64,000 nt of DNA, taken from positions 310,001 to 374,000 of the forward strand of contig CAWGNK010000003.1 in NCBI GenBank assembly GCA_963823945.1, read 5' to 3'. The translations under genes and the position numbers were made by a program. The notes beneath the pieces were generated by a model. The model saw only the letters and a program-made list of their open reading frames with translations. It was not told where the DNA came from and did not search any database. Numbering within the stretch: position 1 is the first letter of the stretch; every line of letters starts with the position of its first letter. Source of the stretch: Bog-793 sp963823945 (GTDB taxonomy: Bacteria; Actinomycetota; Acidimicrobiia; Acidimicrobiales; Bog-793). Below, one piece after another: positions 16,357 through 25,641 of the stretch.

Positions 16357-16597
16357 GCTCGCGGTCAGCCGCTAGTCCTCGGGCGGACGCCACCCGCAGC
16401 CGCGGCGGCGCTCCCGCATCGCGAAGTGGCAGGGGTCGATCGTGAACCCGTGCTCCGCGAGGGCCAACGCGGCGAGCGATCAGCGCAATCCCTGAGCAAC
16501 TTCAACCCGGCGGGCGCGGCGCGCGCCGATCCCCGTGGGTCGACCGCCAATCGCACTGGTCGTGCGGCGGGGCCGGGAGCCAGCCGGGCCGTCCGGT

Positions 16598-17149
16598 TCA
16601 GTTCCGGCGGGTGGGCGAGGAGACGACGCCGCGGGTGCGGGGGGTCGACCCGGCGACCCGCACCGCCTGGGGTCCCGGGACGGTCCCCGGGGTGTGGGGC
16701 ATCCAGGTCTCGGGGTCGGCGGTGATGAGGCGGACGGTGAGCGGGATGTTGCGGGTCGCGATGTCGGCGACGGAGACCGACTCGAGGATCGTGCGGATGT
16801 GCTCGCGCACCGCGATCCAGACCTCGACGAGCGGCTCGGCCGAGCCGCGGTAGTCGAGCTGGTCGGGCCGGACGTCGCCCACCTGGGCGAGCGGCCCCTC
16901 GACGGCGCGGACGATGTCCGCCAGGCTGATCTCGGCGGCGGCGCGCCCCAGCCGGAAGCCGCCCTCGTTGCCGCGCTGGCTGGCGACGATGCCGGCCCGC
17001 TTCAGCTCGAACAAGATGTTGAGCAGGAACTTCCCGGGGATGTCCTGGGCCGACGCCAGCGTCTCCGCCTTCACGGGCCAGGAGTCCTCGAGCGTGGCGA
17101 GCTCGACGACGGCCCGGATGGCGTAGTCGGCCTTGGAGGAGATCCGCAT
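16598..17149 (-). CDS. Rrf2-family transcriptional regulator without Fe-S cysteines
   Basis: A 183-residue Rrf2 protein starting MRISSKADYAIRAVVELATL, the family N-terminus, with the wing and recognition helix in IPGKFLLNILFELKRAGIVASQRGNEGGFRLGR split over residues 40-75. IscR, NsrR and RirA hold an iron-sulfur cluster with three cysteines after the helix-turn-helix; this protein has no cysteine at all, so it would be a CymR-type or other cluster-free regulator. The 241-bp spacer to the Nudix gene shows no supported gene. Confidence 0.87.
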   Translation of the reverse strand: MRISSKADYAIRAVVELATLEDSWPVKAETLASAQDIPGKFLLNILFELKRAGIVASQRGNEGGFRLGRAAAEISLADIVRAVEGPLAQVGDVRPDQLDYRGSAEPLVEVWIAVREHIRTILESVSVADIATRNIPLTVRLITADPETWMPHTPGTVPGPQAVRVAGSTPRTRGVVSSPTRRN

Positions 17150-17224
17150 CCCCCTATCTTGGCCTCTCGCTGAGGCGACCACACGCGGCGCCGGGGATGC
17201 GGCGCCGCGGTGGGCAGGTTCCGG

Positions 17225-17548
17225 TCAGCCGGCCTTCGTGATGCGGGCGGCGGTGCCGTAGGCGCAGATCTCGGTCCACACCCCGCCCATCTCGGAGGTG
17301 TCGAAGCGCATCGCCAGGACGGCATTGCCTCCCTTGGCGCTCGCCGCTTCGGCCATCCGGTCGATGACCTCCTGGCGGCTGTTCTCGAGGTTCTTCGTCA
17401 TCCCTTTCAGTTCACCACCGATGATGGACTTCAGGCCGGCGCCCATCTGGGACACCGCGTTGCGCGAGCGGACCGTGAGCCCGAAGACCTCACCGAGGAC
17501 CTCCTCGATCACGTAACCCGGAGCGTCGTTCGTCGTTGCGATGAGCAT
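17225..17548 (-). CDS. YbjQ/UPF0145 family protein
   Basis: A 107-residue member of the YbjQ (DUF74) family: MLIATTNDAPGYVIEEVLGE then VRSRNAVSQMGAGLKSIIGG and EMGGVWTEICAYGTAA match the conserved blocks. These proteins form small pentameric beta-rich assemblies of unknown function, often annotated as heavy-metal-binding. No metal motif is obvious here. Confidence 0.88.
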   Translation of the reverse strand: MLIATTNDAPGYVIEEVLGEVFGLTVRSRNAVSQMGAGLKSIIGGELKGMTKNLENSRQEVIDRMAEAASAKGGNAVLAMRFDTSEMGGVWTEICAYGTAARITKAG

Positions 17549-17686
17549 TCCTGTGTCCTCCTTGGCCCCATCTGCGCCGTCTGTCCGCTGTTGCCGGCCG
17601 CGTGGCCGGCAACCGACATCATCGTGGATTATTGCGGGCGCGGTGACCGCTCTGTCGCGCCGCCGTGGACCGCGTGCCGCCCGTGG

Positions 17687-18406
17687 TCAGGGATTGGTCG
17701 GCTTGAAGATGTAGGTGACGAAGGGATGGGGCGGCTTGATCGAGCCGACGTCGGTCGAACCGACCTCGATCGTGAGCGCCGAGGCGCTGGCGCCGAGCGA
17801 GACCGAGGCGGGCCCATCGAGCTTGATCACCTGGGGGCTCAACTTCGCCGTGATCGTTGAGGCGAACACGAAGCCGGATTCGTTGGGCGGGGACTTGACG
17901 AGCGTCCAGCAGGGGTTGACGGTCGAGACGGCGAGGGAGAACCCCGACGTCGTCGGTACCGAATACGTCGCGCTGGTCTTCGTCGCCGCGATAAGGACGA
18001 GCTTGCCGAGCCCCGGTCCCGGCGGGATCGTGCTCGAACTCGTCCCCGGGGATGACGACGAGGTCGGGCTGGAGCTGGTGTGCCGCGGACCGGGTGCGGT
18101 CGTGTTGCGGAGAAACGCGACCCAGCTGGGCTGGAAGTGCTCGGCGGCGAGCCCGACGAGACCGACGACGAAGATGACGAACAGGACCCAGACCGCGAGC
18201 TGGAGACCCCAGGGCGCCGGGAGGCGCCGTTCGATGTCGGGTTGCCAACCGTCTCCCCTGGCGAACTGCGCGACCGGCGCCGCCGACACCCGGGGGATCT
18301 CGGCCGTCGTGATGGCCGACTCCGGGTGCGCGGCCGCGGGCGCCGCGGTCCGCGGGTTGACGCGGGTGGGCTTCCCGCTCTCGCCTGTCTCGTTTCCGTT
18401 CGTCAC
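17687..18406 (-). CDS. Membrane-anchored protein with extracytoplasmic beta domain (RodZ-C/DUF4115-like)
   Basis: A 239-residue protein from the GTG at 18404-18406. About 75 cytoplasmic residues precede one TM segment (LQLAVWVLFVIFVVGLVGLA), a Ser/Thr/Pro-rich linker, and a C-terminal domain with PCWTLVKSPPNESGFVFAST and KLDGPASVSLGASASALTIE. That pattern resembles the RodZ C-terminal DUF4115 fold common in actinobacteria, but no N-terminal helix-turn-helix is present. Function is unknown. A longer upstream reading into degV is rejected. Confidence 0.6.
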   Translation of the reverse strand: MTNGNETGESGKPTRVNPRTAAPAAAHPESAITTAEIPRVSAAPVAQFARGDGWQPDIERRLPAPWGLQLAVWVLFVIFVVGLVGLAAEHFQPSWVAFLRNTTAPGPRHTSSSPTSSSSPGTSSSTIPPGPGLGKLVLIAATKTSATYSVPTTSGFSLAVSTVNPCWTLVKSPPNESGFVFASTITAKLSPQVIKLDGPASVSLGASASALTIEVGSTDVGSIKPPHPFVTYIFKPTNP

Positions 18407-18479
18407 CGCGGCCCCCGGGTCGTCAGGCCCGTCGTCGAATGCGGAGACGGTACCGCGTGAACGCACACCGGGTTGCAGG

Positions 18480-19313
18480 TCAGGGTGCCGTCCCGGTCGG
18501 TATCCAGGCCGCGCCGAGCACGCCCCCCCCGGTGTGCACCTGCATCGCGACGCTGAAGCCGCTGATGAAGTCGACGCCGCCGAGGATCTCGCCGAGCCGT
18601 TCCGCCAGCTGGGGGGCGTTGGCGTGGAAGACGGCGGCACGCTCGGCGCCCCGGGGCGTGCTCGTCCGGTAGGCGGCGTGGATCGCCTCGAGCGCCTCGT
18701 CGGCCGTCGCCGCCGTGCCGAGCGGCTCGACCGTCCCGTCATGCATGCGGAAGATGCTGCGCACCCCGCTCGGCTCGAGATCGCCGAGCACGTTGTCGGG
18801 GACAGGCCCGCTCCGCCTGATCGGCTCCAAGGTCGCGAGTGAGGCGACGAGCTCGACGCGGCGCGAGGCCTCCTCGACGATGCCGACGACCTCCTCGATC
18901 TCGGCCCCCTTTTCGGCCGCCTCCGCGCCGGCAAGGACGACGAGCGCCTGGCCGGCGGCGGCGGTCCTCGCATCGACGAGCTGGACGGGGCGGACCGCGA
19001 ACTCCGCGGCGAGCGCGGCGTTGCGGTACATGGTCGCGAACTCGATCGCCGGCGTGATCACGACGGCGGAGTCAAAGTCCTGGGACTCGATGGCCTGCAG
19101 GTACTCTGTCACGAAGGGATGATTGGCCCCGGCGAGTTCCTCGCGCGCGAGCGCCTCGGGTACGAGCACCTCCTCGCCGTCGGGTGCATCGATGTCGATG
19201 CCGCCGTCCTCGGGTAGGAGGACACTGATGGGGAGTACGCAGACACGGAACTTGGCGACGAGCTCCGCGGGCACGCAGGCGCTCGAGTCGGTGATGACTC
19301 GCACGCGGCCCAC
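18480..19313 (-). CDS. DegV family fatty-acid-binding protein
   Basis: About 277 residues. RVRVITDSSACVPAEL is the family N-terminus (consensus itDSt.dl), and VVITPAIEFATMYRNAALAA and GPVPDNVLGDLEPSGVRSIF match later conserved parts. DegV/FakB proteins bind one fatty acid and hand it to a kinase in firmicutes; no FakA is seen nearby. The start is ambiguous: GTG at 19311-19313 or GTG at 19302-19304. It is divergent from the MerR-TetR regulator 69 bp away. Confidence 0.85.
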   Translation of the reverse strand: MGRVRVITDSSACVPAELVAKFRVCVLPISVLLPEDGGIDIDAPDGEEVLVPEALAREELAGANHPFVTEYLQAIESQDFDSAVVITPAIEFATMYRNAALAAEFAVRPVQLVDARTAAAGQALVVLAGAEAAEKGAEIEEVVGIVEEASRRVELVASLATLEPIRRSGPVPDNVLGDLEPSGVRSIFRMHDGTVEPLGTAATADEALEAIHAAYRTSTPRGAERAAVFHANAPQLAERLGEILGGVDFISGFSVAMQVHTGGGVLGAAWIPTGTAP

Positions 19314-19382
19314 GGCGGCGACGTTACCGCCCGGGGGGCGAGTTCGCGAAGGGGCGCGACCGGCGCGGACTGGGGCAGGGTC

Positions 19383-20210
19383 GTGACGAGCGCGGGCACG
19401 ATGGCTCCCCGTCGCTTCACCATGTCCGAGCTCGTCGAGCGGACCGGTGTCGCCGCCGCGACCGTGCGCTACTACCTCGCCGCCGGCGTGCTGCCTCCCC
19501 CGGTGAAGGCGGCGGCGAACCGCTTCCTCTACGACGAGCGGCACGTCGAGCTGGTCCGGCTCGTCCGCGTGGTGCGGGCGCGGCGGGGATTGTCGATCGA
19601 GACGATCGGGAGGCTGCTGCCGGAGCTGCTGCCGGACCTGTTTGACAAGCCGTCCCGCGGCGCGTTCCGCCCGGAGATGTGGAACCAGCTGCTCGCTGCC
19701 GAGACGCACCTCGAGGTCGGGGCCTCGGTCGACGAGCGCCTCGTCGAGGCGGGGTTCGCCCTGTTCAGCCGGCGCGGCTACGCCGACGTCGCGATCGATG
19801 ATGTCTGCCGGAGCGCGCTGATCGCCAAGGGCTCCTTCTACCGGCACTACCCGTCGAAGGGGGCGCTTTTCATCGCGGTCGTGGAGGAGATGGCCAGGCG
19901 CGCCGGCGCGGAGTTCGCGGCGACGACCGCGCCGGCGGACGACGACGACGACTGGGCGGTCGACCGTCTCGCGGCCATCCTCGTGCCCTACGTGACGCTG
20001 ATCCTCGATCTCGCCTCGCTGGCGACGCAGCGCCATCCGGGCTACGGGCGTGCCTTCGGCCGGGTCGTCGACGAACTCGTCGGCGGGTTCGCGGGTCACG
20101 CGCCGGCCGGTGCCCCCCCGCCGAGGGAGACCGTGGGGCGTGCCTTTCTCGAGGCGGTGCGGCGCGCGGCCGAGGAACCGCGCGGGGCCGCGGTGCTCTT
20201 CGAGCGGTAA
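19383..20210 (+). CDS. MerR-TetR fusion transcriptional regulator
   Basis: The 275-residue protein carries two different DNA-binding domains. Residues about 13-82 are a MerR-type winged helix (FTMSELVERTGVAAATVRYY, then RFLYDERHVELVRLVRVVRA). Residues about 116-165 are a TetR-type helix-turn-helix (AGFALFSRRGYADVAIDDVC, then IAKGSFYRHYPSKGALF), followed by a TetR-like all-helical ligand domain. The start is GTG at 19383 or ATG at 19401. It is divergent from degV and 252 bp upstream of the dxs-hopanoid operon, so either could be its target. The ligand is unknown. Confidence 0.88.
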   Translation: MTSAGTMAPRRFTMSELVERTGVAAATVRYYLAAGVLPPPVKAAANRFLYDERHVELVRLVRVVRARRGLSIETIGRLLPELLPDLFDKPSRGAFRPEMWNQLLAAETHLEVGASVDERLVEAGFALFSRRGYADVAIDDVCRSALIAKGSFYRHYPSKGALFIAVVEEMARRAGAEFAATTAPADDDDDWAVDRLAAILVPYVTLILDLASLATQRHPGYGRAFGRVVDELVGGFAGHAPAGAPPPRETVGRAFLEAVRRAAEEPRGAAVLFER

Positions 20211-20462
20211 CCCGGGTAGGGTGCCAGAGGTGCAGCCTGTTGTGCAGCACTTTTACCTCGCGCCGGGAGCGACCTGCGGCCGTTGACGGTCCCCGTGCCA
20301 TCTGGAAGGATGAGCAGCGAGCAATCCGTGTGACCAATCGGTCATCGTGACTTCGTGTGACTGGTGGTCGCCGAGCTCTGGCGGCACAGGGGGCACCGAG
20401 GGGGCCAGCCGCTAGCTGATCGCCAAGGGCAGTGTTCGAGTCGACGAGCGAAAGAAGACGTC

Positions 20463-22505
20463 GTGAGTAAAGAAGACAAGCCTTCGTACCCCCTCCTCGA
20501 CACGATCGCCTCCCCCGACGATCTGAAGGCCCTCTCGCTCGAGGAATGCGCGGTCCTCGCCGAGGAGATCCGGCAGTTCATCGTCGAGGCGGTGACGACC
20601 GGTGGTTCCGGCCACCTGGGGTCGAACCTCGGTGCCGTCGAGATCACCCTCGCGATGCACCGGGTCTTCACGTCGCCGCGGGACGTGTTGCTGTTCGACA
20701 CGGGCCACCAGGCCTACGTCCACAAGCTCGTGACCGGCCGGCACGCCGGGTTCGCGCTGCTGCGCCGCGAGGGGGGGCTCTCGGGTTACCCGAGCCGGTC
20801 CGAGTCCGAGCACGACTGGATCGAGAACTCCCACGCCTCGACGGCGCTCAGCTACGCCTTCGGAATCGCCAAGGCGTTCAAGATGAGCGGCGAGGACGCG
20901 ACCCGCCGGGTCGTGGCCCTCATCGGCGACGGTGCGCTGACGGGCGGGCTGGCGTACGAGGCGATGAACAACCTCGGCCACGCCGACGCGCGGGTCTGCA
21001 TCATCCTCAACGACAACGGCCGCAGCTACGCCCCGACGGTCTCGCGACTTTCGGAGTCGCTGACCCAGCTGCGCCTGAATCCGAGCTTCAACGCGGTCCA
21101 GTCCCGGATCAAGCGGGTGCTGGAGGAGCTGCCCGGGGTCGGCACGCTCGCCGGACAGTCGCTCCGCGGACTCACGGCGGCGGTGCGGGAGATCGCCGAG
21201 CCGCATGTCTTTTTCGAGGCGCTCGGGATCCGCTACGCGGGGCCGATCGACGGACACGACGTCGGGGCGGTCGAGCAGGCGCTGAAGCGCGCCGCCGCCT
21301 GGCCGGGGCCGATCGTCCTCCACGTCCTCACGACGAAGGGGAAGGGCTACGGACCGGCCGAGGAGGACACCGTTCAGTGCCTTCACGACTTCAAGTTGCA
21401 GCCGCAGATCGCCTCGCCCGGCGCCTCGACTGACAATGGCGCCGTCGCGACCGGGCCGCGCAGTCCGGACAAGAACTACACCGAGGCTTTCGGGCAGGCG
21501 CTGCTCGATATCGCCGGCCGGGACGAACGCGTCGTCGCGATCACGGCGGCGATGCCCGGGCCGACCGGGTTGCTGACTTTCGAGGCGCGTTACCCGGACC
21601 GCTTCATCGACGTGGGCATCGCCGAGGGTCAGGCCATGACAGCAGCGGCGGGCATGGCGATGGCCGGGCTCCGGCCCGTCGTGGCGATCTACTCGACCTT
21701 CCTCTCGCGCTGCTTTGACCAGCAGAATCTCGACGTCGGCCTGCACCAGGCGCCCGTTGTGATCTGTGCCGACCGTGCCGGCATCACCGGGGACGACGGC
21801 GCGAGCCACAACGGCGTGCTCGACATGGTCCTCGGGCTCGCGGTACCCGGCCTCGTGATCTTCGCCCCGGCCGAGCCGAGCGAGATCGCGCCGATGCTCG
21901 AGACGGCGCTCGCCCTCGACAAACCGTCGGTCATCCGTTACCCGAAGACGCCCGGACCGGGTGTGCTCGCCCCGCGCGGGACCGGGATGCGTTCGCGGGT
22001 GTTGCGCGAGGGCGACGACGAGATCGTGATCGTCGGGATCGGCAAACTCGCCGCGGCAGCTCTCAAGGCGGCGTCGCTGCTCGCCACCGACGGGCTCGAC
22101 GTGACGGTGGTCGACCCGCGTGTCGTGCGACCCCTCGACCCGGCGGTCATCGAGCGGTGCCGCAACGCGCGACTCGTCGTCACCGCCGAGGACGGACTAG
22201 TCCACGGCGGGGCGGGGCAACACCTGCGGGGTGTTCTCGAGCGCGCGGCCGAGCTCGTCAGCGAGCGTTCGCCCAGCGTGCTCTGTCTCGGGGTGCCGAC
22301 CATCTATATGGGCCACGCCGAACCGGGCGTCATCCTCGAGCGTCTCGGTCTTGACGCCTCCGGGATCGCGGCATCGACCCGGACGGCCTACGAGAGGCTG
22401 ACGAGACAGACGGGCAACGGTGCCGGAGCGTTCGTCCCGGCCAAGCGCGTGGGGCGCCGGCATCGTCATCTAGCCCTGGGGGGCGAGGGGATGGTCACCC
22501 GATGA
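20463..22505 (+). CDS. dxs: 1-deoxy-D-xylulose-5-phosphate synthase
   Basis: A 680-residue thiamine-diphosphate enzyme that condenses pyruvate and glyceraldehyde-3-phosphate, the first step of the MEP isoprenoid pathway. The ThDP motif GDGALTGGLAYEAMNNLGH is near residue 155, and the transketolase-like central and C-terminal domains follow (DVGIAEGQAMTAAAGMAMAG, CADRAGITGDDGASHNG). The GTG at 20463 is preferred over a start 99 bp upstream. It leads the hopanoid operon: its stop overlaps the hpnC ATG (ATGA), tying C5 supply to triterpenoid output. The 249-bp upstream spacer should hold the operon promoter. Confidence 0.95.
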   Translation: MSKEDKPSYPLLDTIASPDDLKALSLEECAVLAEEIRQFIVEAVTTGGSGHLGSNLGAVEITLAMHRVFTSPRDVLLFDTGHQAYVHKLVTGRHAGFALLRREGGLSGYPSRSESEHDWIENSHASTALSYAFGIAKAFKMSGEDATRRVVALIGDGALTGGLAYEAMNNLGHADARVCIILNDNGRSYAPTVSRLSESLTQLRLNPSFNAVQSRIKRVLEELPGVGTLAGQSLRGLTAAVREIAEPHVFFEALGIRYAGPIDGHDVGAVEQALKRAAAWPGPIVLHVLTTKGKGYGPAEEDTVQCLHDFKLQPQIASPGASTDNGAVATGPRSPDKNYTEAFGQALLDIAGRDERVVAITAAMPGPTGLLTFEARYPDRFIDVGIAEGQAMTAAAGMAMAGLRPVVAIYSTFLSRCFDQQNLDVGLHQAPVVICADRAGITGDDGASHNGVLDMVLGLAVPGLVIFAPAEPSEIAPMLETALALDKPSVIRYPKTPGPGVLAPRGTGMRSRVLREGDDEIVIVGIGKLAAAALKAASLLATDGLDVTVVDPRVVRPLDPAVIERCRNARLVVTAEDGLVHGGAGQHLRGVLERAAELVSERSPSVLCLGVPTIYMGHAEPGVILERLGLDASGIAASTRTAYERLTRQTGNGAGAFVPAKRVGRRHRHLALGGEGMVTR

Positions 22506-23386
22506 AGTCCGCGGTCGAGCTCGACGGCGCGCCGAAGGCGGCGCCGGTCGGGCTCGACACCGCCGCCGTCATGGCGAAGGCGGGAGCGGAGAACTTCCCA
22601 GTTGCGACGCGATTGCTGCCGCGGCACATCAGGAGCCAGCTGCTCGCGATCTATGGCTATGCCCGCTTCGTCGACGATGTCGGCGACCTCGTGCCCGGGG
22701 ACCGGCTCGCGCAACTGGACTGGGTCGAGGCCGAGCTGGACCTGGCGCTCGCGGGGTCGGCGACGCACCCGGTGTTCGTGGCGGTCGGCCGGGTGGCGCG
22801 CGAGCTCGGTCTCGATCGCGACCCGTTCGTCGACCTGGTCGAGGCGAACCGCCAGGACCAGGTGGTGACGCGGTACCGGACCTACGAGCTTCTCGCGGAG
22901 TACTGCGCGCTGTCGGCGAACCCTGTCGGGCGGCTAGTCCTGGCCATCTTCGGCCGGCGCGACGCCGCCTCGGTCGAGCTCTCCGACCGGGTGTGCACGG
23001 CCCTGCAGCTCGTCGAGCACTTCCAGGACGTCGCCGAGGACTTCGCGGTCGGCCGCATCTACCTGCCGGAGGAGGACCTCACCCGGTTCGGGGTCGACGA
23101 CGGGACGATCGCCGCCGGCGTGGCGACGGCCTCCTTTCGCCGGCTCATGGCCTTCGAGTCGGCGCGGGCCCGGCGGCTCCTCGGATCAGGGCGCCCGCTC
23201 GTCGCCTCCCTCACCGGCTGGGGGCGTGTCACCGTCGCGGGGTTCGTCGGCGGCGGGCTCGCGCAGCTCGACGCGATCGAGCGGCGCGGCTTCGACGTCC
23301 TGTCGGCGCCGGTGAAGGCTTCCAAGGCGCACGTCGCGTCGCGCACCCTCGGGGTGTGGGGGCGGGCACGGAGGGACCGACCGTGA
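22502..23386 (+). CDS. hpnC: Squalene-route prenyltransferase HpnC (hydroxysqualene synthase)
   Basis: A 294-residue squalene/phytoene-synthase family member. The two Asp-rich motifs are YARFVDDVGD (about residues 53-62) and QLVEHFQDVAEDF (about 175), and FGRIYLPEEDL-type sequence (VGRIYLPEEDLTRFG) follows the second. In the HpnCDE route HpnD makes presqualene diphosphate, HpnC converts it to hydroxysqualene and HpnE reduces it to squalene. Its stop overlaps the hpnD GTG (GTGA). Confidence 0.93.
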   Translation: MKSAVELDGAPKAAPVGLDTAAVMAKAGAENFPVATRLLPRHIRSQLLAIYGYARFVDDVGDLVPGDRLAQLDWVEAELDLALAGSATHPVFVAVGRVARELGLDRDPFVDLVEANRQDQVVTRYRTYELLAEYCALSANPVGRLVLAIFGRRDAASVELSDRVCTALQLVEHFQDVAEDFAVGRIYLPEEDLTRFGVDDGTIAAGVATASFRRLMAFESARARRLLGSGRPLVASLTGWGRVTVAGFVGGGLAQLDAIERRGFDVLSAPVKASKAHVASRTLGVWGRARRDRP

Positions 23387-24238
23387 CCGACCTCGCCCTG
23401 GCCTACGGCCGCTGCGAGGAGATCACCCGCCGCGAGGCCCGGAACTTCTTCTACGGCATCCGCCTGCTGCCCGCGCCCAAGCGCGCCGCGATGTCGGCGC
23501 TCTACGCCTTCGCCCGGCGGGTGGACGACGTGGGAGACGGTGACGGCTCGACGTGCGAGAAGCTCGAGGCGCTGGCAAGGATCCGCGACGAGATCGCCCG
23601 CGTGGCGGCCGGTGACCCGCCGGCCGATGACCCTGTGCTCGTCGCGCTGGCCGACGCGGTGGCCCGCTTCCCGATCCCGGTCGGCGCGCTCGGCGAAATC
23701 GTGACCGGCTGCGAGATGGACTGCCGCCAGGGGCGTTACGAGACGTTCGCGGAGCTGTCCACCTACTGCCGGTGCGTCGCCGGTTCGGTCGGCCGGCTCT
23801 CGCTCGGGGTCTTCGGTTCGGCTGACCCGGAGCGAGCGCCCGAGCTCGCCGACAAGCTCGGCATCGCGCTGCAGCTGACGAACATCCTGCGCGACGTCGC
23901 CGAGGACCGGGAGCGGATGGGACGCGTCTACCTGCCGGCTGAAGACCTCGCGCGCTTCGGTTGCGACGCGGACGCGACGGGCCCCGCCGGCGCGCTTGTC
24001 GAGCTGGTCCGGTTCGAGGCCGCCCGCGCGGCAGCACTACGACGAGGGGCTGGGGCTACTGGACCTGCTCGAGCGGCGCTCGCGGGCCTGCACGGCCTCG
24101 ATGGCGGGGATCTACTACCGCCTGCTCGACCGGATCGACGGTGATCCGCTCGCCGCGCTCGGCCACCGCGTGAGCCTGCCGGCCTGGGAGAAGGCCTGGG
24201 TCGCGGCTCGCAGCCTCACGGGGGCGTCCGCCGTATGA
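23383..24238 (+). CDS. hpnD: Presqualene diphosphate synthase HpnD, interrupted by a +1 frameshift
   Basis: A second squalene-synthase family gene. Frame 1 from GTG 23383 encodes ITRREARNFFYGIRLLPAPK, FARRVDDVGD and LQLTNILRDVAEDRERMGRV, the HpnD Asp-rich motifs. At 24031-24034 (GCAG after ...CGCGCG) the conserved frame moves by one base: frame 1 turns to Arg/Gly noise and stops at 24144, while frame 2 continues HYDEGLGLLDLLERRSRACT, then MAGIYYRLLDRID and SLPAWEKAWVAARSL to the TGA at 24236-24238, which overlaps the hpnE ATG. The correct end is thus the frame-2 stop. Either the gene is a recent pseudogene or one base is a sequencing error. Confidence 0.9.
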
Positions 24239-25641
24239 GAACGGACGCTTCCCACGTCGTCGTCGTCGGGGGCGGACTGGCCGGCCTCTCGGCGGCGATC
24301 GGGTGCGCGCAGGCCGGCCACCGGGTGACGGTCTTCGAGGGCCGGCTGCGCCTCGGGGGCGCGACGTGGTCCTTTGCGCGCAACGGCCTCGTGTTCGACA
24401 ACGGCCAGCACGTCTTCTTGCGCTGCTGCACCGCCTACCGGGGATTCCTCGCGCGGCTCGGCACCGAGGACCGCGCCGTCCTCCAGCACCGGCTCGCGAT
24501 CCCGGTGCTCCGACCCGACCCCGGGGGCGGCGAACCGCGGATCGCCTGGATCCGTCGCGGCCGGCTGCCGGCCCCGGTTCACCTGGCCGGTTCGCTCGCC
24601 CGCTACCGGCACCTCAAGCCCGGCGAGCGGGCCCGGGTCGGGAGGGCGGTCCTCGCGCTGCGCCGGCTCAACCTCGACGATCCGGGCCTCGACGTCGAGA
24701 CGTTCGCCGTGTTCCTCGCCCGCCACGGGCAGTCCCCCGACGCCCTCGGCAGGCTCTGGGACCTCATCACGCTGCCGACCGTCAACCTGCGCGCCGAAGA
24801 GGCGTCGCTCACTCTCGGGGCGAAGGTGTTCCGCACGGGACTGCTCGACCACGCCGACGCGGGCGACCTCGGCTGGTCTCGCGTGCCCCTCAACGCGCTC
24901 CACGTCGATCCAGCGTCGGCGCTGTTGCAGAGCCTGGGCGGGAGCGTGCATTTGCGGGCGAAGGTCGACGCGATCGACCTGACCGACGGGCCGGGCCCGG
25001 CGTCGGCGACTGGCGTGCTGGTCGACGGCGAGCATGTCGACGCCGACGCGGTGATCATCGCCGTCCCGCACCGTGCCGCCGCCTCGCTCCTGCCGGGGGG
25101 CGGCTTCGTCAATCCGGCCCTTCTCGAAAGGCTCGGTGTGTCACCGATCGTCGACGTGCACGTCGTCTACGACGCCAAGGTCACGGACTACCCCGTCGCG
25201 GCGGGCGTCGACACCCCCGTGCAGTATCTGTTCGACAAGACCGCCGCCGCGGGGCGAGACCCGGCGGACGGCCAGGTGCTGGCGGTGTCCATCTCCGGTG
25301 CCGAGGCAGAGCAGGGCGAGCGGCCCGAGGCGCTCATCGAGCGGTACACCGGGGCGTTGCGCCGCCTGCTCCCGCGGGCGCGGACGGCGACGGTCGTTGA
25401 CGCCGTGGTGAGCCGCGAGCACGAGGCGACATTCCGGGGCGTGCCGGGGACCGCGCGCCTGCGGCCGGGACCGGAAACCGGCTTCGAGCGGCTCTATCTC
25501 GCCGGAGCCTGGACCGACACGGGCTGGCCCGCAACGATGGAGGGCGCGGTGCGAAGCGGCAACCGCGCGGCGCAACATGCGCTGCGCGCCGTCGGCGCCG
25601 CGCGCCCCCCAGCCGAACTCGACGAGGGGGTGGTGGCATGA
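24235..25641 (+). CDS. hpnE: Hydroxysqualene reductase/dehydroxylase HpnE (FAD)
   Basis: A 468-residue FAD-dependent amine-oxidase/phytoene-desaturase-type protein. The dinucleotide-binding motif VVVVGGGLAGLSAAIGCAQA lies at residues about 8-27, with the downstream GGATWSF typical of the family. The C-terminal FAD motif is LYLAGAWTDTGWPATMEGAV. HpnE removes the hydroxyl from hydroxysqualene to give squalene. Start and stop overlap with hpnD and the polyprenyl synthase gene by ATGA, showing tight translational coupling. Confidence 0.93.
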   Translation: MRTDASHVVVVGGGLAGLSAAIGCAQAGHRVTVFEGRLRLGGATWSFARNGLVFDNGQHVFLRCCTAYRGFLARLGTEDRAVLQHRLAIPVLRPDPGGGEPRIAWIRRGRLPAPVHLAGSLARYRHLKPGERARVGRAVLALRRLNLDDPGLDVETFAVFLARHGQSPDALGRLWDLITLPTVNLRAEEASLTLGAKVFRTGLLDHADAGDLGWSRVPLNALHVDPASALLQSLGGSVHLRAKVDAIDLTDGPGPASATGVLVDGEHVDADAVIIAVPHRAAASLLPGGGFVNPALLERLGVSPIVDVHVVYDAKVTDYPVAAGVDTPVQYLFDKTAAAGRDPADGQVLAVSISGAEAEQGERPEALIERYTGALRRLLPRARTATVVDAVVSREHEATFRGVPGTARLRPGPETGFERLYLAGAWTDTGWPATMEGAVRSGNRAAQHALRAVGAARPPAELDEGVVA

